A DNA stretch of 64,000 nt, taken from the NCBI RefSeq assembly GCF_030848945.1, contig NZ_JANHAX010000006.1:1-64000 (forward strand), in the 5' to 3' direction. The notes below the pieces were generated by a model that was given only the letters and a program-made list of their open reading frames with translations, ran no database searches and was not told the origin of the DNA. The translations under genes were made by a program, and so were the position numbers. This DNA comes from Marimonas arenosa (GTDB lineage Bacteria > Pseudomonadota > Alphaproteobacteria > Rhodobacterales > Rhodobacteraceae). This document shows positions 8,772 to 17,871 of the stretch, piece after piece. The stretch's first letter is position 1; the number at the start of each line of letters is the position of its first letter.

Positions 8772-10001
8772 TTATCCCAAATACCTAGACAAAATCATCG
8801 ACCCATTGGTGCCACCGAAGCCGAAGGAGTTGGTCATCACCGAGTCGAGCCCGGCATTCTCCACCAGTTGCGTCGCCACCTCGCCCGGATTGATGGCCGG
8901 GTCGAGCGTGTCGACATTGATCGACGGGATGATGAAATCTTTGTCGAGCGCCAGCAGGCAGAAGATCGCCTCGAGCGCCCCGGCCGCGCCCTGGGCGTGA
9001 CCGGTCATCGACTTGGTCGAGCTGATCGGCGGCACGTTGCCCGCGCCAAACACCCGGCGCACCGCCTCGACCTCGCCGACGTCACCGACCGGGGTCGAGG
9101 TGCCGTGGGCGTTGATGTAGCTCACGCTGCGACCTTCGGGCAGCATTTCCAATGCCAGCCGCATCGCCCGTTCGCCGCCCTCACCCGAGGGCGCCACCAT
9201 GTCATGGCCATCGGATGTCGCCGCAAATCCCGTCACCTCGGCATAGATCCTGGCGCCCCGCGCCTTGGCGCGTTCCAATTCTTCCAGCACGACGATGCCG
9301 CCACCGCCGGAAATCACGAATCCGTCGCGATCGGCATCGAAGGCCCGGCTGGCCTTCTCTGGGGTGTCGTTGTACTTGCTCGACATCGCTCCCATGGCAT
9401 CGAACAGGCAGCTGAGCGTCCAGTCGAGCTCTTCACCGCCACCGGCGAACATCACGTCCTGCTTGCCCAGCATGATCTGTTCCGCGGCATTGCCGATGCA
9501 ATGCAGCGAGGTCGAGCAGGCCGAGGTGATTGAATAGTTGATGCCCTTGATCCTGTAGGCGGTGGCGAGATTGGCCGAGATCGTCGAGCTCATGCATTTC
9601 GGCACTGCGAACGGCCCGATCCGCTTGGTGGCTCCGGTCTTTAGAACGGTCTGATGCGCCGTCAGCATGGCCGAGGTCGACGGCCCGCCCGACCCGGCCA
9701 CAAGCCCGGTGCGCGGGTTGACGATGTCGGCCTCTTCCAGACCGGCATCGGCAATCGCCTGCCCCATGGCGATATGGGCATAGGCCGCCCCCGGCCCCAT
9801 GAAGCGCAGCGTGCGCTTGTCGACATGCGCGGCGGGGTCGAGGTCAATGGCCCCGGCCACCTGGCTGCGAAAGCCGTGTTCGACCATGTCCGCGTTGGGG
9901 CTTATTCCAGACCTTCCGGACTTGAGCGAAGCGATGACCTCTTCGGAGTTGTTGCCAATGCTGGAGACGATCCCCAGCCCGGTGACGACGACGCGGCGCA
10001 T
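8772..10001 (-). CDS. fabB: Beta-ketoacyl-ACP synthase I
   Basis: 409 residues. The Cys-His-His triad is visible: Cys in SACSTSLHCIG, His in NAHGTSTPVGD, and His in SMTGHAQGAAGA. FabB elongates unsaturated acyl-ACP after FabA isomerisation, so FabA and FabB together make unsaturated fatty acids. In many Rhodobacterales fabA-fabB-fabI form one row next to irr; here fabA lies 1.6 kb upstream, separated by a sulfotransferase gene and a small ORF on the opposite strand. fabB must therefore have its own promoter in 10002-10214. Confidence 0.96.
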   Translation of the reverse strand: MRRVVVTGLGIVSSIGNNSEEVIASLKSGRSGISPNADMVEHGFRSQVAGAIDLDPAAHVDKRTLRFMGPGAAYAHIAMGQAIADAGLEEADIVNPRTGLVAGSGGPSTSAMLTAHQTVLKTGATKRIGPFAVPKCMSSTISANLATAYRIKGINYSITSACSTSLHCIGNAAEQIMLGKQDVMFAGGGEELDWTLSCLFDAMGAMSSKYNDTPEKASRAFDADRDGFVISGGGGIVVLEELERAKARGARIYAEVTGFAATSDGHDMVAPSGEGGERAMRLALEMLPEGRSVSYINAHGTSTPVGDVGEVEAVRRVFGAGNVPPISSTKSMTGHAQGAAGALEAIFCLLALDKDFIIPSINVDTLDPAINPGEVATQLVENAGLDSVMTNSFGFGGTNGSMILSRYLG

Positions 10002-10214
10002 ATTGCCTCCCTAAATGTCTCAAGGACTTGTAGGGCATGGCAGGCCCGGGGTGCAAGACGATTGGGCGCCGCGCGTCAGGGCGTCTCAGGCCGCCATGCC
10101 ATTGAGCCGTGGCGCGCGCTGTGGCAGCCTGACACAGAGGTCCGGTCGGTCGTGGCTGACGACCGGAACACGGATGCAAGAGGAGGGCGCCGTCGGCATG
10201 ACGTCGCGGGTCAC

Positions 10215-11099
10215 ATGGCAGACCGTACCGTAACGCTGAGACGTTACCCCGAGTTGGAGGGCAAGACCTTTCTCATCTGCGTTGGTGCGGCCAAATGCGG
10301 AACAAGTTGGCTGCATCACTACCTCGGCGCGCTGCCCGGGGTCGTCGTCTCCCCGCTCAAGGAGCTGCACTTTTTCAACGCCAGGTTTGCTGGCAACGCG
10401 TTGGGAGACACCGACGCGTTCGCCCTGTCCCGGCTGGCGTTTCACCTCGACCAGACAGGCGAGGCCGTGGCCAATCTGCGCCAGCGCCCGACCTTTCAGG
10501 CAAGCGTCGACCGGGTACAGATGATCTATGACGACAATGCCTATTTCGGGCATTTTTCCCGGCTCTGCACGGGTCGGACGCGCTGCCTCTGCGACATCAC
10601 ACCGGCCTATTCCGTGATCGGGCCCGAGGGGTTTGCCTATATGAAAGCTTTTTGCGCCTCGCAGGGGGTGCGGCTTAGAATCCTGTTTCTCATGCGCGAT
10701 CCGGTTGATCGCTACTGGTCGCAGCTCCGACACCTGCAGCAGATGAACCCGGCCAACGATATTGCCAATACATGGCCCAAAGCTCTGGACTCCGCCGCCC
10801 TGACGGCGCGGGCGGATTACCGGGGCGTCGTCTCGGCGCTCGATCAGATCTTTCCCTCCGCCGACCTGCTCTATCTTTTCTACGAGACCTTGTTCGACGC
10901 CGCTGCCCTGCATCGTCTCTGCGCCTTCGCCGGCGCGTCTTTTTCCCCTGGCAAGCCCACCGAACCGAGGAACGAGACCACGGTAAAACTGCCGCTTCCC
11001 GAGGCGGCGCGCGACGCCCTGACTAGACGTCTGGCGCCGCAATATGCGTTCTGCCGGGAACGTTTCGGCGACGCGGTTCCGAAGCTCTGGTCTGGTTGA
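10215..11099 (+). CDS. Sulfotransferase family protein
   Basis: 294 residues from ATG 10215 (MADRTVTLRRYPELEG); the frame is open much further upstream but that part is antisense to fabB. The PAPS 5'-phosphosulfate loop is GAAKCGTSWLHHYLG (about residues 19-33). The 3'-phosphate-binding strand is LFLMRDPVDRYWSQLRHL. Such enzymes transfer sulfate from PAPS to carbohydrates or other acceptors; in marine bacteria they often modify surface polysaccharides. It interrupts the usual fabA-fabB neighbourhood and runs opposite to both genes. The acceptor cannot be told from sequence. Confidence 0.88.
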   Translation: MADRTVTLRRYPELEGKTFLICVGAAKCGTSWLHHYLGALPGVVVSPLKELHFFNARFAGNALGDTDAFALSRLAFHLDQTGEAVANLRQRPTFQASVDRVQMIYDDNAYFGHFSRLCTGRTRCLCDITPAYSVIGPEGFAYMKAFCASQGVRLRILFLMRDPVDRYWSQLRHLQQMNPANDIANTWPKALDSAALTARADYRGVVSALDQIFPSADLLYLFYETLFDAAALHRLCAFAGASFSPGKPTEPRNETTVKLPLPEAARDALTRRLAPQYAFCRERFGDAVPKLWSG

Positions 11100-11240
11100 A
11101 CGCGTCCGGAATACCTTACTCGACATTCCCAGGTGGGGCCGTATCGTGTATGCTGTGATTTGTTACTGGTTGCTTTACTCCGACTTTTCCAGAGCGGACA
11201 TGGCACCAATTCGGCAAGAAATTTAAGGGAGGATTAGGAC

Positions 11241-11528
11241 ATGCCTGAAGACGCCTTGATCGGATTCGAGTTCTTCACAATCGATGACGAAAATTCACCT
11301 TTCAATGGTCTGACCATTGCAAACGACCATGCCGTGCGCGCGGCCTCGCAGCACCTCAACAACCCGAACGCCTACAACCATGCGATCGAACATCTCGACC
11401 GCGCGATCGAGGCGGTGCAGGCTGCGGCCATCCGCAACGCGAGCCGTAACGACCCACGGCAGGACGAACCCACCTGGGACGATAACGTGCCGCCCGACCT
11501 GATCGGTCCTGACGACTTCCTGTTGTAG
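11241..11528 (+). CDS. Small acidic protein of unknown function
   Basis: 95 residues, no signal peptide or membrane segment. It has a good Shine-Dalgarno (AGGGAGGA, 11227-11234) 6 nt before the ATG. A central helix-like stretch (HAVRAASQHLNNPNAYNHAIEHLDRAIEAVQAAAIRNA) is followed by an acidic, Pro/Asp-rich tail ending DDFLL. Codon use matches the chromosome. It follows the sulfotransferase on the same strand after 141 nt. I do not recognise a family. Confidence 0.65.
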   Translation: MPEDALIGFEFFTIDDENSPFNGLTIANDHAVRAASQHLNNPNAYNHAIEHLDRAIEAVQAAAIRNASRNDPRQDEPTWDDNVPPDLIGPDDFLL

Positions 11529-11620
11529 GGCCGTCGGCGCGGACGAACAAACGGCACACGCCAGCCGGAAGGCCGTTGCTGCGCGGTCCTGCCGCAGGTG
11601 GTCCAGGCTCGTGGTACGGT

Positions 11621-12130
11621 TCAGCTTTCGCTGAGGGCGACCTTCATGTCCTTGACCTCATAGATGACCTCGCCGTCGGCCTCGACGATGCCGTCGGCGA
11701 CACCCATGGTCAGCCGCCGGGTCTGCACCGCCTTGGTGAAATCCACCTTGTAGGTCAGCATTTTGCGGTCAGGTCGTACCATGCCCTTGAGCTTCACTTC
11801 GCCCACGCCGAGGGCGTAGCCGCGCCCGGTCCAGCCGCGCCAGCCGAGATTGAATCCGGTCAGCTGCCACAGCCCGTCGAGCCCCAGACAGCCTGGCATG
11901 ATCGGGTTGCCGGGAAAGTGGCAGGCGAAGAACCACAGGTCGGGGGTGATGTCGAACTCGGCCAGAACATGGCCCTTGCCATGCAACCCGCCCTCGGCCG
12001 AGATGTCGGTAATCCGGTCCATCATCAGCATCGGCGGTTCCGGCAGCTGCGCATTGCCGGGCCCGAAAAGCTCGCCGCGGGCGCATTTCAGAAGATCTTC
12101 TTTCGAGAAACTGCTCGGGTATTGGGCCAT
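11621..12130 (-). CDS. fabA: 3-hydroxydecanoyl-ACP dehydratase/isomerase
   Basis: 169 residues from the ATG at 12130 ([14 protein letters not shown]), the normal FabA length; the upstream open frame to 12319 is not part of the family. The catalytic His lies in [14 protein letters not shown] and the catalytic Asp in [10 protein letters not shown]. FabA dehydrates 3-hydroxydecanoyl-ACP and isomerises the double bond, starting anaerobic unsaturated fatty acid synthesis. It is divergent from irr, with 287 nt between the starts. Confidence 0.96.
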   Translation of the reverse strand: MAQYPSSFSKEDLLKCARGELFGPGNAQLPEPPMLMMDRITDISAEGGLHGKGHVLAEFDITPDLWFFACHFPGNPIMPGCLGLDGLWQLTGFNLGWRGWTGRGYALGVGEVKLKGMVRPDRKMLTYKVDFTKAVQTRRLTMGVADGIVEADGEVIYEVKDMKVALSES

Positions 12131-12417
12131 GCGAAACCGGGTCCTGTCATGAGTGTCGTCTCCCTCTAGCACCGGCCGCGACGGGGTGGCAATAGCCTCG
12201 TCCGGGATTGCCGGACTTGCCGCACCTGGCACCAAGTAGACCGGTCGGCCGCGCAGTCCGGCCCCAATCCCTCTGCCCGGTCGGTCGCACACCACCCGTG
12301 CCGGCCGACGCCGCGGCATGGCACCCGGACCGCGGCTCCTCCGGAAACCTGTCTTTCTATTTGAAAACCCGCCAAGTCTCTGTAAACTGTGCCGACCTTT
12401 GAGAAACCGCGCGATCG

Positions 12418-12843
12418 ATGAGTGACATGCAGAAAACCGCCCAGAAACGTAGCAGCGACTGGCTCTCGCATGCCGGCCTGCGCCCGACGCGGCAGCGGCT
12501 GGCCCTGGCGACGCTTCTAGTGGGCGACGGGCAGCACCGCCACGTCACAGCCGAAAGCCTGTTTGACGCCGCCCGCCGGGCCGGCGAGAAAGTCTCGCTT
12601 GCCACGGTCTACAACACGTTGCGGGCCTTCTGCGATGCCGGGCTGATGAGCGAGATCACGGTCGACGGCACCAAGAGCTATTTCGACACCAACACCACCG
12701 AGCATCCGCATTTTTTCTGGGAAGACAGCGGCGAGCTGACCGATGCTTCCGACGAGCGGATGCAGATCACCAACCTGCCGGCCGCCCCCGCAGGCGCCGA
12801 GGTCGCATCGGTTGACGTCGTCATCCGGCTGCGCCGGACCTGA
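12418..12843 (+). CDS. irr: Iron response regulator Irr (Fur family)
   Basis: 141 residues. The winged-helix part contains [15 protein letters not shown] and [19 protein letters not shown], typical of Irr rather than Fur. The dimerisation part has [16 protein letters not shown]; the usual run of histidines is reduced to HPH here. Irr controls iron and heme genes in alphaproteobacteria in response to heme status. Its position divergent from fabA is the standard Rhodobacterales arrangement. An alternative start at MQKTAQKR (12427) is possible. Confidence 0.92.
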   Translation: MSDMQKTAQKRSSDWLSHAGLRPTRQRLALATLLVGDGQHRHVTAESLFDAARRAGEKVSLATVYNTLRAFCDAGLMSEITVDGTKSYFDTNTTEHPHFFWEDSGELTDASDERMQITNLPAAPAGAEVASVDVVIRLRRT

Positions 12844-12928
12844 GCATAAGGCGGGAGCGTCCCGCCGTGCCCCCGTAGAATCCGGCCCCGCCGCCAGTTC
12901 CCCCTGACGCAAACAGCGAGACCCTCCT

Positions 12929-13921
12929 ATGCGCGCCATTGCCTATACGACATTCGGCCCCGCCGCCGATGTGCTGAAGCTTCGTGACATGCCGACGCCC
13001 AATCCCGCCGCCGGCGAAGTGCTGGTGCGGCTGCACCGATCGGGCGTGAACCCGTCCGACGTCAAGGCCCGCGCCGGATCGCGCCCCGGCGTGACCGAGC
13101 CACCCTATCCGTTGATCATCCCGCATTCCGATGGCGCCGGCGTAGTCGAAGCCGTGGGCACGGGCGTCGACGATACCCGCATCGGGCAGAGCGTCTGGAT
13201 CTGGAACGGCCAGTGGCAGCGGCCGCATGGTACTGCCGCCAGTCACATCGTGCTGCCGGCTGACCAGGCGGTGCCGCTGCCCGACGGGGTCTCCTTCGAC
13301 ACCGGCGCCACGCTCGGCATCCCGGCACTCACTGCGGCCCAGACGGTGTTCGGCGGCGGCTCGGTCGCGGGGCAGACCCTGCTGATCTCGGGTGGTGGCG
13401 GCTCGGTCGGTCATCTCGCCATCCAGCTTGCGGTCTGGGGCGGGGCGCGGGTCATCGCCACTGTCGGCTCGGGGCGCTCGGGTGACGATGCCCGCGCGGC
13501 GGGCGCCGCGCATGTGCTCGACTACGGGTCCGACGCCCTCGCCCGGGATATCCTCGACGTCACTGCCGGCGCCGGCATCGACCGTGCCGTAGAGTGCGAA
13601 TTCGGCGCCAATATCGAGCTGCTGGCGCAGGTGATGCGCCCGTTGGGCACCATCGCCGCTTACGGTTCGGCGCTCGACATGTCGCCTACGCTTCCCTTTG
13701 GCCCGCTGCTCTTCAAAGCGCTGAAGATCGATATTTCACTGATTTACATCCTGCCGCCGGAGGAACGGCGCGCACGCATCGCCCAGATCCACGACGCGCT
13801 CAGCAGCGGCGCACTTACGTCGCGCATCCATGCGACCTACGCCCTCGAAGACACCGCGCAAGCGCATGAAGCCGTCGAACGCGCCGGCCGGCACGGCGCG
13901 ATCCTGATCGATTGCAGCTGA
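12929..13921 (+). CDS. NADPH:quinone reductase-like zinc-free MDR oxidoreductase
   Basis: 330 residues. GroES-like N-terminal half (GEVLVRLHRSGVNPSDVKARAG) and a Rossmann half with the nucleotide motif ISGGGGSVGHLAIQLA. The catalytic and structural zinc cysteines of alcohol dehydrogenases are absent, placing it in the quinone oxidoreductase/zeta-crystallin group. It likely reduces quinones or enals with NADPH in the cytoplasm. It starts 85 nt after irr on the same strand; its link to iron control is unknown. Confidence 0.9.
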   Translation: MRAIAYTTFGPAADVLKLRDMPTPNPAAGEVLVRLHRSGVNPSDVKARAGSRPGVTEPPYPLIIPHSDGAGVVEAVGTGVDDTRIGQSVWIWNGQWQRPHGTAASHIVLPADQAVPLPDGVSFDTGATLGIPALTAAQTVFGGGSVAGQTLLISGGGGSVGHLAIQLAVWGGARVIATVGSGRSGDDARAAGAAHVLDYGSDALARDILDVTAGAGIDRAVECEFGANIELLAQVMRPLGTIAAYGSALDMSPTLPFGPLLFKALKIDISLIYILPPEERRARIAQIHDALSSGALTSRIHATYALEDTAQAHEAVERAGRHGAILIDCS

Positions 13922-14099
13922 TCCGCTCTTGATCTGACCGCGAATACCTCGGGAGTGCGGGGGCTGGCGCCCATGTCCGCGCCCGTCACGGGCCGTCGCG
14001 ACGGACAGGGCGCCCGGTCGGCCTAGCGCACCGGCTGCGTGTCCCGGCCGGCAGGCACCGGCACGCAGATCCTGTGACCCCGCAGACATCGGCTTCGGA

Positions 14100-14705
14100 T
14101 CAGGTGCCTGTCGAATCTTCTCCTAGATCGGCGCGCGAGTCCTCGAGTCCCGCCCTGAACCTCTCGGCATCGCCATAGTCGAGAAAGCCGGGGTAGTGCC
14201 GATGCGGCTCCTTCACCGCACCGGCATGCTTGATCGGGCACCAATAGGCCTCGGTCCGGGCCGCCACCTCGCGGGCATGGGCGATCAGGCCGTTGGCATA
14301 GCCGCAATAGACACAATTGAGTTTCTGCAGCCCGTTTAGATAGGCGAGGTGGTGCCTGTCGATCCGGATGTGGTCGCGCCGCTTCACCTTGGGGATGCCG
14401 TAGACCGGGAAACAGATCGCCTGGTACAGCGCCGTGAACAGGTCGAGCAACACCAGCGGCACGATCAGCCCATAGGTTACCGGAGCGCTCAGCACCACCA
14501 GCGGCCGGGTAGCCTTCAGGAAGGTCCACAGCCGCACCCGGAAGCGACGGTGCTGCCGCCGGATTTCGTCTTCGAATACCACCCGGCCATTGACCAGCCG
14601 GTAACGGAAAGCGGCCCCGCGGCGGGCGACTTCCTCTTCCAGTTCGTCCTGCAGCACCCGCATGCGCTCCAGGATCGTGTCGATTACGGATTTTTGCTCG
14701 GCCAT
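14100..14705 (-). CDS. Conserved membrane-associated protein with a CxxC...C cluster, unknown function
   Basis: 201 residues from ATG 14705 (MAEQKSVIDTILERM). An N-terminal coiled segment (VLQDELEEEVARRGAAF) is followed by a hydrophobic stretch of about 35 residues (PLVVLSAPVTYGLIVPLVLL and onward), then a soluble tail with CVYCGYANG and YWCPIKHAG, a CxxC plus Cys/His set that could bind iron or zinc. I do not know an assigned function. It lies upstream of a convergent-free gap and is followed on the same strand by no close gene. Confidence 0.8.
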   Translation of the reverse strand: MAEQKSVIDTILERMRVLQDELEEEVARRGAAFRYRLVNGRVVFEDEIRRQHRRFRVRLWTFLKATRPLVVLSAPVTYGLIVPLVLLDLFTALYQAICFPVYGIPKVKRRDHIRIDRHHLAYLNGLQKLNCVYCGYANGLIAHAREVAARTEAYWCPIKHAGAVKEPHRHYPGFLDYGDAERFRAGLEDSRADLGEDSTGT

Positions 14706-14760
14706 GGCTGCCTCCCGCGCAGGTTCTGCCCGGCAGGCTAGCACAGTCCGGTGCAGCGCG

Positions 14761-15189
14761 TCAGCCGATCGACACCAGTTCGACGGCGAAGGTCAGATCC
14801 TTGCCCGCCAGCGGGTGATTGGCGTCGAGCACCACATGGCTGTCGGTCACCTCGAAAATGGTCAGCGTCATCACCTGGCCCTGCTCGTTGTGGGCATGAA
14901 CCTGGGTGCCCACCTCGATCGGCACTTCCTCGGGGATATCGGCGCGCGGCACCGCCTGGCGGGCCTCGTCATGGACCGGGCCATAAGCCTGATCGGCCGG
15001 CACCTCGACGGTCCGCTTTTCGCCGAGGGACATGCCCTGCATGCCAGCCTCGAGCCCCGGGATCACCTGGCCGGAGCCAAAAGTGAACTCCAGAGGATCG
15101 CGGCCCTCGCTGGAATCGAACACCGAGCCATCGGCCAGCGTGCCGGTATAATGGATTTTCACGGTATCGCCCTGTTTGACCTGGCTCAT
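14761..15189 (-). CDS. FKBP-type peptidyl-prolyl isomerase (SlyD-like)
   Basis: 142 residues from ATG 15189 (MSQVKQGDTVKIHYTGTLAD). The FKBP core is interrupted by an insert-in-flap segment (about residues 70-125), as in SlyD. The His-rich C-terminal metal-binding tail of E. coli SlyD is missing; the protein ends LTFAVELVSIG. It would act as a cytoplasmic prolyl isomerase and chaperone. The frame extends to 15234 but the family starts at the chosen ATG. Confidence 0.93.
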   Translation of the reverse strand: MSQVKQGDTVKIHYTGTLADGSVFDSSEGRDPLEFTFGSGQVIPGLEAGMQGMSLGEKRTVEVPADQAYGPVHDEARQAVPRADIPEEVPIEVGTQVHAHNEQGQVMTLTIFEVTDSHVVLDANHPLAGKDLTFAVELVSIG

Positions 15190-15357
15190 AAGATCGTTCC
15201 TTTCATGCCGCGCGTCGTCGCGTTTGCGTGTCAATGAGGGCCGAACCTAACGGGCACAGGGGTGCATTGCAAACCGAAGACCCGCGTCACTTCCGCCCTT
15301 TTGCCCTTTTCCCCGGCCCGCCCCCATGTCAACGTGCCGACGAAAGGGAGAGCCGCC

Positions 15358-16065
15358 ATGCCGATCAAAGCCTGTGTTTTCGATGCCTATGGTACGCTGT
15401 TCGATGTTGCCGCCGCCGCCCGCGAAGCCGCGGCCGAGCCCGGTGGCGAAGCGCTCGCCGATCTCTGGCCGCAACTCGCCGCACATTGGCGCACGAAACA
15501 ACTGCAATACACCTGGCTCAGGGCCGTGACCGGGGATCACACCGATTTCTGGGCCGTCACCCAGGACGGGCTCGACTGGGCAATGGAGGCCTGCAAACTC
15601 GATGACCCGGCCTTGCGCCAGCGGCTGCTGAACCTGTACTGGGAACTTTCCGCCTTTCCGGAAGTGCCCGCGATGCTGGCGAAGCTTAGGGAGATGGGCC
15701 TCAGCACTGCGATCCTGTCGAACGGCTCGCCCGCGATGCTGGACGGCGCGGTGCAGTCCGCCGGCATCGGCGACCTGCTCGACGATGTACTCTCGGTGGA
15801 AACCGTCGGCATCTTCAAACCGGCCGGCGTGGTCTACGAACTGGTGACCAAGCGGTTCGACTGCAGCCGGGACGAGGTTCTGTTCGTCTCCTCCAACGGG
15901 TGGGACGCGTCCTGTGCAGCCGCCTTCGGGTTCGAGACCGCTTGGGTCAACCGTGGGGCCGAGCCGGTGGACCGCCTGCCGGGCCAGCCCCGGCACGAGT
16001 TGCACGACCTGACCACCATTCCCGAGATCGCCGACCCGAACTATGGCAAACTTCACGTCCTCTGA
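15358..16065 (+). CDS. Haloacid dehalogenase, type II
   Basis: 235 residues from ATG 15358, preceded by AAGGGAG. The nucleophile motif is VFDAYGTLFD, and motif II is ILSNGSP. VSSNGWDASCAAAFGFETAWVNR is typical of L-2-haloacid dehalogenases, which use water to replace the halogen of 2-haloalkanoic acids. Conserved Lys in VGIFKPAG. The stop overlaps the next gene's start by 23 nt, so it is the first of three coupled genes. Confidence 0.92.
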   Translation: MPIKACVFDAYGTLFDVAAAAREAAAEPGGEALADLWPQLAAHWRTKQLQYTWLRAVTGDHTDFWAVTQDGLDWAMEACKLDDPALRQRLLNLYWELSAFPEVPAMLAKLREMGLSTAILSNGSPAMLDGAVQSAGIGDLLDDVLSVETVGIFKPAGVVYELVTKRFDCSRDEVLFVSSNGWDASCAAAFGFETAWVNRGAEPVDRLPGQPRHELHDLTTIPEIADPNYGKLHVL

Positions 16066-16861
16066 CGGCATATCGCTGCATTTCACCGACGAAGGCAGCG
16101 GCTTGCCGCTTCTTTGCCTGCCCGGTCTCACCCGCGACGGGCGCGATTTCGATTTCGTCGCACCGCACCTCGCCGGGGTCCGCCTGATCCGGCTCGATTA
16201 CCGCGGCCGCGGCCAGTCGCAATGGGCCGATCCGGGCTCTTACAGCATCCCGACCGAGGCGCGCGACGTGCTCGAACTGCTCGACCATCTCGGGCTGGAA
16301 CGGGTCGCCATCCTCGGCACCTCGCGCGGCGGGCTCATCGCGATGACGCTCGCCGCCATCGCGCGCGACCGTCTGTCGGGCGTGGCGCTCAACGATGTCG
16401 GACCCGAGATCGACCCAAAGGGGCTCGAACTGATCGCAACCTATGTCGGTCGCAATCCGTCGCACAAGACCCACGACTCGCTGCTCGCTATCTGGCCCGA
16501 GGTGACCCGGGGGTTCCGAAACGTCCCCGACGGCCGCTTCCGCGAAGAAGTCACCCGGCTCTATGACGAAACACCTGACGGGCTGAAAATCACCTATGAC
16601 CCCGGCCTGCGCGACGCCGTACTCGCTGCCGCGGCGGAACCGATGCCCGATCTGTGGCCACTGTTCGACGCGCTGACCGGCCTGCCGCTCTGCGCGCTCC
16701 GCGGCGAGGGCTCGGACATCCTGCACGAAACCACGTTCACCGAAATGCAGCGTCGCCGCCCCGACATGATCGCAGCCACGATCCCCGATCGCGGTCATGT
16801 GCCTTATCTCGACGAGCCCGAAAGCCTCGATGCCCTCCGCAGATGGATTGACCGCCTATGA
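16043..16861 (+). CDS. Alpha/beta hydrolase
   Basis: 272 residues. The nucleophile elbow is GTSRGGL (Ser), the oxyanion region is LLCLPGLTRDGRDF, and a catalytic His is in DRGHVPYLDEPESLDAL near the C-terminus. The gene overlaps the dehalogenase by 23 nt and its stop overlaps the next ATG (ATGA), so translation is coupled. Substrate unknown. Confidence 0.9.
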   Translation: MANFTSSDGISLHFTDEGSGLPLLCLPGLTRDGRDFDFVAPHLAGVRLIRLDYRGRGQSQWADPGSYSIPTEARDVLELLDHLGLERVAILGTSRGGLIAMTLAAIARDRLSGVALNDVGPEIDPKGLELIATYVGRNPSHKTHDSLLAIWPEVTRGFRNVPDGRFREEVTRLYDETPDGLKITYDPGLRDAVLAAAAEPMPDLWPLFDALTGLPLCALRGEGSDILHETTFTEMQRRRPDMIAATIPDRGHVPYLDEPESLDALRRWIDRL

Positions 16862-17832
16862 ATATCGACATGATCCGCGCCGCCGCCAACCGCCTCAAGG
16901 GCCACGCCCGCCGCACGCCGCTACTGTCCTCGCCGTTTCTTGACGAACTGGCCGGACGCCGCCTGTTCGTGAAAACCGAATGCCTGCAGCACACCGGCAG
17001 CTTCAAGTTCCGCGGCGGCTGGTCGGCGGTCTCGGCGCTCGATCCCGACACCCGCGTCCGCGGCGTCATCGCCTTTTCCAGCGGCAACCACGCCCAGGGC
17101 GTCGCCCATGCCGCGACGCTGCACGGGGTGCCGTCGGTCATCGTGATGCCCTCGGACGCGCCCAAACTGAAAATCGACAACACCCGTGCGCTCGGCGCCG
17201 AGGTGGTGCTCTACGACCGCGCCATTGAGGACCGCGACAAGATCGGCACGCGATTGGCTAAAGAGCGTGGTCTGACGCTGATCAAACCGTTCGACGAACC
17301 GCAGGTGATCGCGGGTCAGGGCACCTGCGGGCTCGAGATCGCTGAACAGGCCGGCGAACAGGGTATCGACAAGGCTGATGTGCTGGTCAACTGCGGCGGC
17401 GGCGGGCTGACCTCGGGCATCGCGTTGGCGCTCGAGGCCGACGCGCCCGGCCTGCGCGCGCGGCCCTGCGAGCCGGAAGAGTTCGATGACACCACCCGGT
17501 CGCTCGCCACCGGCCAGATCGTTTCGAACACCCGGCTTTCGGGCTCGATCTGCGACGCGATCATCACGCCGGCGCCGGGAGAACTCACCTTTCCGATCAT
17601 GGCCCGGCTCTGCGGCCCGGGTATCGTGGTCAGCGAGGACGAGGCGCTCAGGGCCATGGCGCAGGCTTTCCTGCGGCTGAAGATCGTGCTCGAACCGGGC
17701 GGCGCCGTGTCACTTGCCGCCGCGCTGTTCCACGCCGATCAGATCGACGGTGACGCGGTGATCGTCGTGGCCACCGGTGGCAATGTCGACCCAGACATGT
17801 TCCGGCGTGCACTCGACACCCTGCCCGGTTGA
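16858..17832 (+). CDS. PLP-dependent threonine/serine dehydratase-like enzyme
   Basis: 324 residues of fold type II. The PLP lysine is in GSFKFRGGW, the PLP phosphate loop is NCGGGGLTSGIALAL, and SSGNHAQGVAHAA is the family's substrate loop. It lacks the C-terminal ACT regulatory domain of IlvA, so it resembles catabolic threonine dehydratase, serine racemase or hydroxyaspartate dehydratase. Which one cannot be decided from sequence alone. It overlaps the preceding hydrolase by 4 nt. Confidence 0.9.
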   Translation: MNIDMIRAAANRLKGHARRTPLLSSPFLDELAGRRLFVKTECLQHTGSFKFRGGWSAVSALDPDTRVRGVIAFSSGNHAQGVAHAATLHGVPSVIVMPSDAPKLKIDNTRALGAEVVLYDRAIEDRDKIGTRLAKERGLTLIKPFDEPQVIAGQGTCGLEIAEQAGEQGIDKADVLVNCGGGGLTSGIALALEADAPGLRARPCEPEEFDDTTRSLATGQIVSNTRLSGSICDAIITPAPGELTFPIMARLCGPGIVVSEDEALRAMAQAFLRLKIVLEPGGAVSLAAALFHADQIDGDAVIVVATGGNVDPDMFRRALDTLPG

Positions 17833-17871
17833 CAGCCCGTCCGCCGCCCGGAACCATGCCCGGGAAAGGAT

